Below, in pieces: positions 25,733 through 34,614 of a stretch of DNA of 64,000 nt. The notes beneath the pieces were generated by a model, which was not told where the DNA came from, ran no database searches, and saw only the letters and a list, made by a program, of their open reading frames with translations. The first letter of the stretch is position 1. Each line of letters opens with the position of its first letter. A program made the translations under genes and the position numbers. The DNA comes from an uncultured Bacteroidales bacterium (GTDB taxonomy: Bacteria > Bacteroidota > Bacteroidia > Bacteroidales > Bacteroidaceae): assembly GCA_902799685.1 (NCBI GenBank), contig CADCBO010000013.1, positions 40,493 through 104,492 on the forward strand. The letters run 5' to 3'.

Positions 25733-26584
25733 TTAGCTGAAGACGACAGTCTTGTTTTTGTAGACAAGGATTTTGTGTTCGATGTGCTTCTGGACCGCGT
25801 GGGATAGGACAATCTTCTCCAGGTCCTTGCCTTTGTTGACCAGATCCTTGGGCATATCCTTGTGCGATATACGGACTACATCCTGACATATGATAGGACC
25901 TGCATCAAGCTCTGCCGTAACGTAGTGGCTGGTGGCACCAATAATCTTCACGCCACGGTCAAATGCAGCCTGATAAGGCTTGGCACCCACGAATGCAGGC
26001 AGGAACGAGTGATGTATGTTTATTATCTTGTTGGGATAAGCCGCAATCATGCGGTCACCTATTATCTGCATGTATCGTGCCAAAACGATGAAATCGATAT
26101 TGTTCTCCTTAAGCAGCTCCAGCATAGCGCTCTCCTGCTCCAGCTTGTTCTCCTTGGTTATGGGATATACATGATAAGGTATGCCGAACATATCGGCCAC
26201 ATGTTTCATGTCCGGATGGTTGCTCACAATGAGTGGTATCTCCACATTCCACTCACCTGCGCTGTAACGGGCCAGCAGGTCAAACAGACAGTGTGACATC
26301 TTGGAAACAAATATGGCCATGCGCGGTTTTGTGTCGCTGAAGTAAAGACGGAAGTTCATGTCATACTTTCTGGCGTACAGTGTGCCGAAATAATCGGAGA
26401 TTTTCTCCTTTGGTATAAGGAATTCGTCAATATTCCACTCAATGCGCATATTGAACACATTCTCCACATGGTCCACAAACTGTGCCAGATAAACCACGTT
26501 ACCACGGTTCTCTGTTATGAAATTGGTTATGTCTGCAATGATTCCCGGCCTGTCGGGGCAGTGCAATAAAAGTGTTACGGTCAT
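25733..26584 (-). CDS. purU: Formyltetrahydrofolate deformylase
   Basis: A 283-residue protein with an N-terminal ACT domain (LLHCPDRPGIIADITNFI) and a C-terminal formyltransferase fold: VSKMSHCLFDLLARY, IINIHHSFLPAFVGAKPY, and GATSHYVTAELDAGPIICQD with the catalytic Asp. It splits 10-formyl-THF into formate and THF, feeding formate to purine synthesis and balancing one-carbon units. It is convergent with uvrB and the palindrome lies between them. Confidence 0.95.
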   Translation of the reverse strand: MTVTLLLHCPDRPGIIADITNFITENRGNVVYLAQFVDHVENVFNMRIEWNIDEFLIPKEKISDYFGTLYARKYDMNFRLYFSDTKPRMAIFVSKMSHCLFDLLARYSAGEWNVEIPLIVSNHPDMKHVADMFGIPYHVYPITKENKLEQESAMLELLKENNIDFIVLARYMQIIGDRMIAAYPNKIINIHHSFLPAFVGAKPYQAAFDRGVKIIGATSHYVTAELDAGPIICQDVVRISHKDMPKDLVNKGKDLEKIVLSHAVQKHIEHKILVYKNKTVVFS

Positions 26585-26715
26585 TCCATTAGTTTTTCAA
26601 GGCGCGAAATTACACAAAAAGGACAAAAATACTCTCCTTTTGGGCAGGAAAAGCAAAACTGCGGACACACATGATAAAAATTCATTACCTTTACGCCATA
26701 ATAACGACCAACGTA

Positions 26716-27582
26716 ATGAACAACGCGGGATATTTCAAGGACAAAGTGGCGATAGTGACCGGGGCCAGTTCTGGAATCGGGCTTGCAACCGCCTCATTGT
26801 TAGCCAGATACCAGGCAAAAGTTGTGCTTGCCGCACGTTCTCAGGACAAACTGGAAGCCCTGTGTCAGGAACTCTCGCAATATTCTGATGTCATAAGCGT
26901 CAGGACCGATGTCTCAGTAGAAGATGACTGCCGCAATCTTATAGAACAGACAGTCAAGCGTTTCGGACATATAGACATACTCATAAACAATGCCGGAATT
27001 TCCATGCGCGCCATGTTCAGGGACCTGGACCTGAACGTTATCCGTCGCCTTATGGACGTCAACTTCTGGGGTACGGTCTATTGCACCAAGTATGCCCTGC
27101 CCTATCTTCTGGAAACTAAGGGATCGGTAGTAGGAGTGATTTCCACAGCCGGTTACAAGGGTTTGCCCGGCCGCACAGGCTATTCAGCCTCAAAGTTCGC
27201 TATAAACGGATTTCTGGACACGCTGCGTTCGGAACATCTGTATGACGGACTTCACGTCATGATTTACGCTCCCGGATTCACATCATCAAACATACGCAAG
27301 ACAGCTCTGATGGCCGATGGCAGCCAACAGGGTGAAACCCCGCGCGAGGAAGGCAAGATGATGACATCCGAGAAAGTAGGTCTTATCATGCTCAACCATA
27401 TCCGCAAGCGCTCCCGCAGAGCCACGCTCACATTTACCAGCAAGCTGCTGCTTGTGCTCACACGTCTTTTCCCCACCATAACCGACCACATGGAGTACTG
27501 GTACATGGCCCGTGAGCCGGATTCCCCGTTCAAGCGCCGCTCAGAGATCCTCAAAGAAAGAAGATCATCAAACCAGAAATAG
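26716..27582 (+). CDS. SDR-family oxidoreductase
   Basis: The start at 26716 gives 288 residues beginning MNNAGYFKDKVAIVTGASSG. It is a classical short-chain dehydrogenase: the NAD(P)-binding TGASSGIG, INNAG, catalytic Ser in GVISTAGY, and YSASK for Tyr and Lys. The C-terminal part has a hydrophobic segment (TFTSKLLLVLTRLFP) as in SDR members that sit at the membrane (DHRS7-like). The substrate is unknown. A weak -7 box (TACCTTTA, 26696-26703) precedes it. Confidence 0.85.
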   Translation: MNNAGYFKDKVAIVTGASSGIGLATASLLARYQAKVVLAARSQDKLEALCQELSQYSDVISVRTDVSVEDDCRNLIEQTVKRFGHIDILINNAGISMRAMFRDLDLNVIRRLMDVNFWGTVYCTKYALPYLLETKGSVVGVISTAGYKGLPGRTGYSASKFAINGFLDTLRSEHLYDGLHVMIYAPGFTSSNIRKTALMADGSQQGETPREEGKMMTSEKVGLIMLNHIRKRSRRATLTFTSKLLLVLTRLFPTITDHMEYWYMAREPDSPFKRRSEILKERRSSNQK

Positions 27583-27709
27583 CAATAAGGTTTCCCCTAG
27601 ATCAGATTTTCATTCTATTTTGGGATGATGATTTCGATGGCTTGACGGGAGTAATGGGGTCCATTATGACCAAAAGCCAGCGGAATCAACGCCCAAAAGA
27701 GATTGAAAA

Positions 27710-29062
27710 TCACCATTGATAGTTGAAATTGAGGGTAAAGAATTCCTTGAACTGACCGTATCCCATCAGTTCACCCTTTTTGTTTGTCTTACGCTTTACG
27801 CTGTCATCAAATCTCCAGTGGCAGAAAAACTGCAGCGAGAAATATTTTGAGAGCTTATAATCAATTGTATTCTCCAGGTTTACCTCAGTACTCTCATAAC
27901 TGGTATAGAACTGTGCCTTTGATGTCCATGTAAAGTCTGTCAGGAACTTCCATTTTAAGTTTCCGTCAAACCGTGAACCCACAGTATATTTGAAGTTCTT
28001 TCCCATTTCTATACCGAAATTGGTGGCAATGCTGTCCACACTCACATAACGGCAGTTATATGAAACCGGTGATATCATCACTGAGAGTGTAATGTTCTTG
28101 TTCTTGAACTTGGGCTTATAGTCCATACCCACCGAAAGGTTGCCGTATGCAGGAGCAAAGAATTTCGATTTCAGCTTTGTGGGATCCTTTGTGTCATACA
28201 CATCCATAAACTGTGTATAACCCTGGAACTGCGCAGAATAATACCAGCTTTCCCAAGCTTTGAGACCAAACTTGGAAGTAAAGCGCAACAAATCATCATT
28301 TGTCCTGAATTTGGTCTCTCCATCAACCTCGGTGGTGTAATAGCCCAGCTTCATTTCTAACTTATTGTCAAATGAAGTCTGGTTTTTTGCATAATTTGCC
28401 TCAAGGTTTATCTGACCAAGCACGGAATGGTTGCTTTCGCCGCCTTTATACCAGTTTTCGGAATAATGGCTCTGCGTATATTTTCCCTGGAAATTGCCGA
28501 AAGTCTTCCAATTGCGTTTTTTTACGCGAGCCAATTCAGGAGTATTTTCTTTTGTAGGCTTAAGACCGCTTGCCATGGTTCCCGGCAGGAATATTCCTCC
28601 GGTAATGTCATCCGTTATCGGAATTATTCCAGGAACCCCCATAAGTTCCTCCTCTGTCATCTTGACGAGTTCGGGATGATCCAGATAAACCCTGACAAGA
28701 ACCTCGTCAATCATTCTGGACAAGGTATAATCGTTGTCACTGTCCAAAGGGGCTATTGGCAGCAACTCATCATTCTCTGTCATCTGATTCTCCTTATCGG
28801 GTGTAATAGCCTCGGAAACGGCAGTCCCGTAAAGCACTATCGGCATAAAGAGTTTGAAATAGACCGGATTGTCCGAAATATCATCAACCGTAACGTCAAG
28901 TCCTTCATCAAAAGGCAGATCAAGGGAATCAAACTTTGCTTTCAGTTCCGCCGAGACCACATCCGCATAGCGAAACGACTCCATGATTGAATCAGGAGTT
29001 TCCTGTGAAACGGCCGTAATTGACAAAAACAATAATGCAATAAGCGCAAAACATTTATTCAT
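27710..29062 (-). CDS. DUF3078 outer-membrane protein
   Basis: A 450-residue protein with signal peptide MNKCFALIALLFLSITAVSQ. The C-terminal 270 residues are beta-strand rich with the DUF3078 pattern: SENWYKGGESNHSVLGQINL, FDNKLEMKLGYYTTE, FRTNDDLLRFTSKFG and WYYSAQFQGYTQFMD. It ends in FNFNYQW with a terminal aromatic, as for outer-membrane barrels. The N-terminal 170 residues hold a less common charged region. The function is unknown. It stands alone between an SDR gene (convergent) and yidC (divergent). Confidence 0.85.
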   Translation of the reverse strand: MNKCFALIALLFLSITAVSQETPDSIMESFRYADVVSAELKAKFDSLDLPFDEGLDVTVDDISDNPVYFKLFMPIVLYGTAVSEAITPDKENQMTENDELLPIAPLDSDNDYTLSRMIDEVLVRVYLDHPELVKMTEEELMGVPGIIPITDDITGGIFLPGTMASGLKPTKENTPELARVKKRNWKTFGNFQGKYTQSHYSENWYKGGESNHSVLGQINLEANYAKNQTSFDNKLEMKLGYYTTEVDGETKFRTNDDLLRFTSKFGLKAWESWYYSAQFQGYTQFMDVYDTKDPTKLKSKFFAPAYGNLSVGMDYKPKFKNKNITLSVMISPVSYNCRYVSVDSIATNFGIEMGKNFKYTVGSRFDGNLKWKFLTDFTWTSKAQFYTSYESTEVNLENTIDYKLSKYFSLQFFCHWRFDDSVKRKTNKKGELMGYGQFKEFFTLNFNYQW

Positions 29063-29189
29063 AGGCTTTCATGCATAAGGTCAACTGCAAAAATACAATA
29101 AAAACAATTCATTACTACTTCCAAATATAATATGATGTCCCTTTTTTATGTAATTTCGCAGTCCGTGAACAAAAAATAACATATATACA

Positions 29190-31091
29190 GTGGATAGAAG
29201 AACATTTTTAGGCGTTTCCATCATTAGTTTGATATTACTTCTGGTATTGTTATGGTCCAGCAACAGCCAGAAAAAGAACGCAAAGGCCAAGGCACAGTAC
29301 GAGCAGACAATCAATTCCGCTAAAGCCGCAGAGGATTCCATACAGTTTGTCGATGAGGCCACAGTCGTGGTTTCAGCGTCACAAGACTCATTGTCTCCGC
29401 TTTTCACCGCCATGAACGGCACCGAAAGCACTGTTTTCCTTGACAACGGACTGGTCAGGATAGGTATTTCCTCCAAGGGAGCAGCGCCCTGCTTTGCACA
29501 ACTGAGCGGATACAATGACCAACAGGGAAATAACGTAGTCCTGTTCGGCCAGAATGAGATCAGCCTTAATTTCAAGATAGACGGCAAGAACCAGAACATA
29601 CAGAGCCGCAACCTCTATTTCGAGGCAATAGAAAACGGTCAGAATTCCGTAACCATGCGCCTCAACACCAACGGCTACGGATATCTGGACTTCAATTATA
29701 CCCTACTCCCCGAGAGCTACATGCTCAATCTGGACATAATGGCCACGGGTATGGACAATTTCTTCTCGTCCGACCTGAACACTCTGGCTGTTGACTGGAT
29801 CCAGAACCTGCGCCAGCAGGAGAAGGGATTCGAGTTCGAACAGCGCTACACCACCCTTACCTACAAGCGTGCCGATAAGGTTAAGGCCAAGGTCATGAAC
29901 GTAGCTCCCGCCACCAGCAAGTCCAGAAGAGCATCCTCCAAGACCATTGAGGAGCAGCTTGACTGGGTAGCATACAAGAACCAGTTCTTCTCATGCATCA
30001 TGATTGCTTCCGATACATACTCCGGCGGCACTCAACTCTCTGGTGTGTCATACCTTAAAGGCCAGGGCTACATGAAGAAACTCATGGCCAAGACCCATGC
30101 GGCTTTTGACCCCGACGGAAGCACCCCCACACAGTTCCAGTTCTACTTTGGACCAAATGACTACAAGATCCTGAAGCAGAACAGCAAACTGGCCCACGGA
30201 GATCAGAAAGTCCGCCTGAACCGGGTTATAGACCTGGGTTGGCCTGTCGTCCGCGAATTCAACCGTTTCCTCATCATTCCGCTGTTCAATCTGCTTTCAA
30301 AGTGGAATCTGAACATGGGTATCGTGATTCTGCTCATGACTCTCATTGTCAAGATGCTGGTATTCCCCGCCCAGGTCAAGAGCTACATGTCATCGGCCAA
30401 GATGCGCGCGCTCAAGCCCTACGTCGATGAGGTTGCCGCCAAGTATCCCAAACCCGAGGATGCCATGAAGAAACAGCAGGAGACAATGGCTGTTTACAGC
30501 AAATACGGTGTAAGTCCCATGGGAGGATGCCTGCCTTCACTCATACAGATGCCTGTGTGGATGGCGTTCTTCTTCTTTGTACCCAACGCCATCGAGCTGC
30601 GTCAGCAGAGTTTCCTCTGGGCTACGGACCTGACAGGATTCGATGACATCATAAGCTGGAGCAACAATATTCCGCTCATAGGTAACCATCTGAGCATATT
30701 CTGCATATTGTTCTGCGTGACTAACATCATCAACACCATCTACTCAATGCAGCAGCAACAGATGAACCCCGGACAGGAGGACACCATGAAGATGATGCGC
30801 TGGATGATGTACCTCATGCCGGTAATATTCTTCTTCACCTTCAACAACTATTCATCCGGCCTGTGCTACTACTACTTCATATCAGGTCTGGTAGGTATCA
30901 TCACAATGATATGGCTGCGCCGGTCAACTGATGACAAAGCCATCCTGGCCAAGCTTGAAGCCGATTATGAAGCCAGCCGCAATGACCCCGCCAAGCGTAA
31001 GACCGGCGGCAACAGCATGATGGCCCGTCTGGAAGCCCTGCAAAAGGAACAGGAGAGACTGCAGAAACAACAGCAGCAGCGCAACAAGTAA
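29190..31091 (+). CDS. yidC: Membrane protein insertase YidC
   Basis: A 633-residue YidC starting at the GTG at 29190 (read as MDRRTFLGVSIISLILLLVL); no nearer ATG fits. After the first membrane helix comes a large periplasmic domain (about residues 40-330), then the conserved 60KD_IMP domain: IIPLFNLLSKWNLNMGIVIL, KYGVSPMGGCLPSLIQMPVW, NNYSSGLCYYYF. The tail is basic and Gln-rich, as usual for ribosome contact. It inserts inner-membrane proteins with or without SecYEG. Its last three codons (Asn-Lys-stop) lie in the perfect inverted repeat 31085-31130. Confidence 0.95.
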   Translation: MDRRTFLGVSIISLILLLVLLWSSNSQKKNAKAKAQYEQTINSAKAAEDSIQFVDEATVVVSASQDSLSPLFTAMNGTESTVFLDNGLVRIGISSKGAAPCFAQLSGYNDQQGNNVVLFGQNEISLNFKIDGKNQNIQSRNLYFEAIENGQNSVTMRLNTNGYGYLDFNYTLLPESYMLNLDIMATGMDNFFSSDLNTLAVDWIQNLRQQEKGFEFEQRYTTLTYKRADKVKAKVMNVAPATSKSRRASSKTIEEQLDWVAYKNQFFSCIMIASDTYSGGTQLSGVSYLKGQGYMKKLMAKTHAAFDPDGSTPTQFQFYFGPNDYKILKQNSKLAHGDQKVRLNRVIDLGWPVVREFNRFLIIPLFNLLSKWNLNMGIVILLMTLIVKMLVFPAQVKSYMSSAKMRALKPYVDEVAAKYPKPEDAMKKQQETMAVYSKYGVSPMGGCLPSLIQMPVWMAFFFFVPNAIELRQQSFLWATDLTGFDDIISWSNNIPLIGNHLSIFCILFCVTNIINTIYSMQQQQMNPGQEDTMKMMRWMMYLMPVIFFFTFNNYSSGLCYYYFISGLVGIITMIWLRRSTDDKAILAKLEADYEASRNDPAKRKTGGNSMMARLEALQKEQERLQKQQQQRNK

Positions 31092-31130
31092 AATAAAAAG
31101 AGCCCGGCGGGGCTCTTTTTATTTTACTTG
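31085..31130. terminator. Bidirectional terminator carrying both stop codons
   Basis: Arms 31085-31105 and 31110-31130 are perfect 21-bp inverted repeats with a 4-base loop (GGCG). A/T tracts flank a GC core (AGAGCCC/GGGCTCT), so it works on both strands. It includes the stop codons of yidC (+) and of the AraC gene (-); both proteins end in Asn-Lys. Confidence 0.92.
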
Positions 31131-32359
31131 TTCCTCTCAATCCACTGGGTTGGAGTCTCGTTATAGAAAAGCTTGAAATAGCGGTAGAAAGTCTGGACAG
31201 AACCGCATCCGCACTGTGTGGCGATATTCTGGATAACTATATCATCCTTGGACATCTGTTTCATAAGTTTAACCGCATAATCCAGTCTGAAACGGTTCAC
31301 ATAGTCGGGAAAATTGGCGCCCTTGGAGTCCTTGATTGCCTTAGAGGCGTAGGTACGATTGGTACCCACCTTTTCACAGAGAAGCGCAAGTGACAGGTCC
31401 GGCTGAAGGAACAGGTTATCGTTCTTCATGGCAGAATCTATCCTTTCAATAAGAGTAACAGGAGCCTGCTCTTCAACTGCCACCTGACTGTCGGGCATAC
31501 CGGTCTGAGTCTCAGGCTGCTGCACTGACGGCACCGTACCGGGGCTGACAACCTGCGTCACCTGGTCTTGGGCCATTCCGCTAATCTCCTCGGCCGAAAA
31601 CTCCAGCAGCATCACGTTATGCGTGATCAGGAATACAAGTATTATCTGCCCCAATACGGCAATCGCCACAAGCAGGATATGATCGGTACTCTCATAAACC
31701 GGTATCGATGACATTATCAGACCGGTCAGTATCACCAATATGGTAAGTACATGTATTCCACGTATCTTTATCTTATTATCAAACTGATATGACGATTTGT
31801 ATTGATCCAGAATCTTGAGATAGGTATTCAGCCTTATCTCTCCGTAAATCATCACCAGGATACCTTGAGCTGGCATAAACACGCTGAACAGTTTCTTTCC
31901 TATCATCAGCATCCACGAATAAGCCACAGATGACTCCATCTGGATATTCTGTCCCCATATCTCATTGCAGATATAGGCATGCCTCTCGTCGCCGTTCATA
32001 AGTATCTGTGCCGATATAAGCAGCACCGCATAAATTACGGACGGAAGGAATGCCAGGACATTTATTACAGGTCGGCGCTTGATATCAGTAAGACAGTTTA
32101 CAAACAGATAATACAGCGGAGCACAGAACGGGGTGATGAAACAATACAGGAAATCAAATCCCCATGAATACCTGGCCGCCAGATGTGCATTGTAATACTG
32201 CGCATAAAACAGCATGCTCAGCGCAACCACTATCAGCATAACAATCAAAGAATGCCTTATTCGGGCTGCGCCTTTGCCGCGGATACCAAGCAGTACAGAA
32301 GCAATGATGATAGCCAGGCTGGGAAGCGAGAACAGTATGTAGATTACCGTTTGAGCCAT
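31124..32359 (-). CDS. Membrane-anchored AraC-family regulator
   Basis: A 411-residue protein with about seven hydrophobic helices in the first 245 residues (VIYILFSLPSLAIIIASVLL, FDFLYCFITPFCAPLYYLFV and others), a Gln/Pro-rich linker, and a C-terminal AraC DNA-binding domain (LSLALLCEKVGTNRTYASKA, IQNIATQCGCGSVQTFYRYF). Such one-piece membrane regulators may sense an envelope or metabolic signal directly. The ATG overlaps the 3' end of the upstream S9 peptidase gene by 16 bases, so the pair is an operon. Confidence 0.85.
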   Translation of the reverse strand: MAQTVIYILFSLPSLAIIIASVLLGIRGKGAARIRHSLIVMLIVVALSMLFYAQYYNAHLAARYSWGFDFLYCFITPFCAPLYYLFVNCLTDIKRRPVINVLAFLPSVIYAVLLISAQILMNGDERHAYICNEIWGQNIQMESSVAYSWMLMIGKKLFSVFMPAQGILVMIYGEIRLNTYLKILDQYKSSYQFDNKIKIRGIHVLTILVILTGLIMSSIPVYESTDHILLVAIAVLGQIILVFLITHNVMLLEFSAEEISGMAQDQVTQVVSPGTVPSVQQPETQTGMPDSQVAVEEQAPVTLIERIDSAMKNDNLFLQPDLSLALLCEKVGTNRTYASKAIKDSKGANFPDYVNRFRLDYAVKLMKQMSKDDIVIQNIATQCGCGSVQTFYRYFKLFYNETPTQWIERNK

Positions 32360-34461
32360 CTGTCAAGCCAATTGAAATATGTTCTCTGCCACAGGACACC
32401 GTTCTGGGGCTTGAGCACCCAATGGTTCTCATCAGGGAACAGCAACAGCTCTGCCGGAACACCGCGAAGCCTTGCTGCCTGGAATGCCGATACCGCCTGT
32501 GAGTAAAGTATGCGGTAATCCTTCTCACCGTGTATGCAGAGTATCGGAGTATCCCATTTGTCGGCAAACAGATGCGGAGATGTTGCGTATGTGCTCTCCG
32601 TCACACTGTTTTTCTCCCAGTACGGACCACCCAGATCCCATTGCGGGAACCACATCTCCTCAGTCTCAACGTACTGCTGTTCAAGATTGAATATGCCGTC
32701 ATGTGCTATGAAGCACTTGAAACGTCCCTCATGATGACCTGCAAGCCAATAAACCGAATAACCCCCGAAACTGGCGCCTACGCAGCCCAGACGATCCTTA
32801 TCCACATACGGCTCTTTGCTCACATCATCTATGGCCGACAGCAGGTCCTTCATGCACTGCCCGCCGTAGTCACCGCTTATATCCTCCAGCCATTTCTTGC
32901 CGAACCCCGGCAGTCCGCGACGGTTGGGAGCCACTACGATATAGCCCTGCGCCGCCATGATACGGAAATTCCAGCGATAGCTCCAGAACTGCGACACCAT
33001 ACTCTGGGGACCACCCTCACAGAACAGGATGGTGGGATATTTCTTTGTAGCGTCAAAGTTAGGCGGAAATACCACCCACGTAAGCATATCCATCCCGTCT
33101 GTGGTCTTTACGGAACGGGCCTCTATCTTGACGTTGGGCAGTTGGCTGAATATGTGGTCGTTCTCATGTGACAACTTCTCGGCAAGACCGCGTTTCACAT
33201 CGACGGAATAGATCTCTGTGGCAAACTGCATTGACTGACGGGTAACAATCATACGGTTGTTCCTACCCATAGCCAGCGAATTATAATCACATGCCTCGGT
33301 ATTGATTGGAATTATATTTCCGTCAAAATCTACAGAGAACAATGACATGCGTCCCTGCCATGAACCTATTATATAGAAGTAATTCTTGTCCTGTGCCCAG
33401 ATGAAATCATCCACATTGCTGTCAAAGTTGTTTGAAGCCCACCATTTCCTGTTATCCTTAAGGTCCATCACATACAGGCGGTTTATGTCACTCTCATAAC
33501 CGTCACGCTCCATACTCTGCCAAGCAATGTAACGGCCGTCGGAACTAAACTTGGGATTGGTGTCATAGCCCATGTTCATATCGTCAGTTCCAGGCAGTTT
33601 GCAGAGGTTGCTCACCTGGCCGCTCTGTATATTATATAGGTATATGTCCGAATCAGTGCTCCTGGTATATTCCGACCCCGCTTTCTTGCGGCATGTATAT
33701 GCCACGTTCCTGCCGTCAGGGCTCCAGGCAAACTGCTCTATGCCGCCGAACGGAAGCATGGGGCTCTCATAAGGCTCACCTTGAAGCAGGTCAACGGTAT
33801 GCTCCGAAACCTTCTTGCCGTCAAAAGCCGCAATAAACGGATGAGGCAATGAAGTTACCCAGGCATCCCAGTGACGGAACATCATGTCATCGGCAATCAT
33901 GCCGCTAGCCTTGGGCAGATCCTCATACTGAGTCTCCTTGACAAGCGGATTGGGAACGCTCATTACCATGAGTACATTGCTCATATCGGGCGAGAAAAGG
34001 AATCCCTCCACATCCTTATCCATGAAAGAGAGCTGCTTGCGATGCTTGCCATCCACGTCCATGCTCCATATCTGCTGCACGCCGTCCTTGACCGAAAGGA
34101 ATGCGATATGATCATTGTCTATCCAGGCCGGACTGTGCTCGGATACTGCTGTACGGGTAAGCTGCCGTGCATTACTGCCGTCATCATTCATGACATAAAT
34201 CACAGTGTGGCTTGCATTTTCCTGAACGCTGTAATATGACACCTGGTAAGCTATCCGGGTAGCGTCGGGCGATACCGCCACACCGCCTATGCGTCCCATG
34301 GACCACAACACCTCCGGTGTGAGCCTTCCGTCCTCTACGCGGATATCGCTCTTTCCAATGTTAACCTTGCTGTCTTCTTTCTTAGTAATCATAAAAAACA
34401 AAGCGGTTACAACGGCCGCCGCAACCAACACATTGAGTGCAGTGAATCGTCTCTTATCCAT
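32344..34461 (-). CDS. S9 family prolyl oligopeptidase-like peptidase
   Basis: The start at 34461 gives 705 residues beginning MDKRRFTALNVLVAAAVVTA, a signal anchor. A seven-bladed propeller of WD/TolB-like repeats follows (SPDATRIAYQVSYYS, WSPDGRNVAYTCRK, FSSDGRYIAWQSM). The C-terminal alpha/beta-hydrolase has the nucleophile Ser564 in GASFGGYS and His in DENHWVLKP. It should cleave peptides in the periplasm, probably after Pro or Ala or as acyl-aminoacyl peptidase. It is co-transcribed with the membrane AraC regulator. Confidence 0.9.
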   Translation of the reverse strand: MDKRRFTALNVLVAAAVVTALFFMITKKEDSKVNIGKSDIRVEDGRLTPEVLWSMGRIGGVAVSPDATRIAYQVSYYSVQENASHTVIYVMNDDGSNARQLTRTAVSEHSPAWIDNDHIAFLSVKDGVQQIWSMDVDGKHRKQLSFMDKDVEGFLFSPDMSNVLMVMSVPNPLVKETQYEDLPKASGMIADDMMFRHWDAWVTSLPHPFIAAFDGKKVSEHTVDLLQGEPYESPMLPFGGIEQFAWSPDGRNVAYTCRKKAGSEYTRSTDSDIYLYNIQSGQVSNLCKLPGTDDMNMGYDTNPKFSSDGRYIAWQSMERDGYESDINRLYVMDLKDNRKWWASNNFDSNVDDFIWAQDKNYFYIIGSWQGRMSLFSVDFDGNIIPINTEACDYNSLAMGRNNRMIVTRQSMQFATEIYSVDVKRGLAEKLSHENDHIFSQLPNVKIEARSVKTTDGMDMLTWVVFPPNFDATKKYPTILFCEGGPQSMVSQFWSYRWNFRIMAAQGYIVVAPNRRGLPGFGKKWLEDISGDYGGQCMKDLLSAIDDVSKEPYVDKDRLGCVGASFGGYSVYWLAGHHEGRFKCFIAHDGIFNLEQQYVETEEMWFPQWDLGGPYWEKNSVTESTYATSPHLFADKWDTPILCIHGEKDYRILYSQAVSAFQAARLRGVPAELLLFPDENHWVLKPQNGVLWQRTYFNWLDRWLKR

Positions 34462-34614
34462 ATTAGTACGGTTAGTCTGATCATATTTTAAATGCGAATA
34501 TATCGTTTTTTGAAGACAAATCAACTTTTTTGAAACATGAAGATTACCTTGAACGTCAATTAGCCTCCAATATGACGTGTTTTTTGATTATCTTCGCACA
34601 AAAACATAATAGAG

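Noticed and set aside
29081-29611. 176-codon minus-strand frame over the yidC start
   Set aside because: It covers the yidC promoter and signal anchor in antisense and shows no domain.
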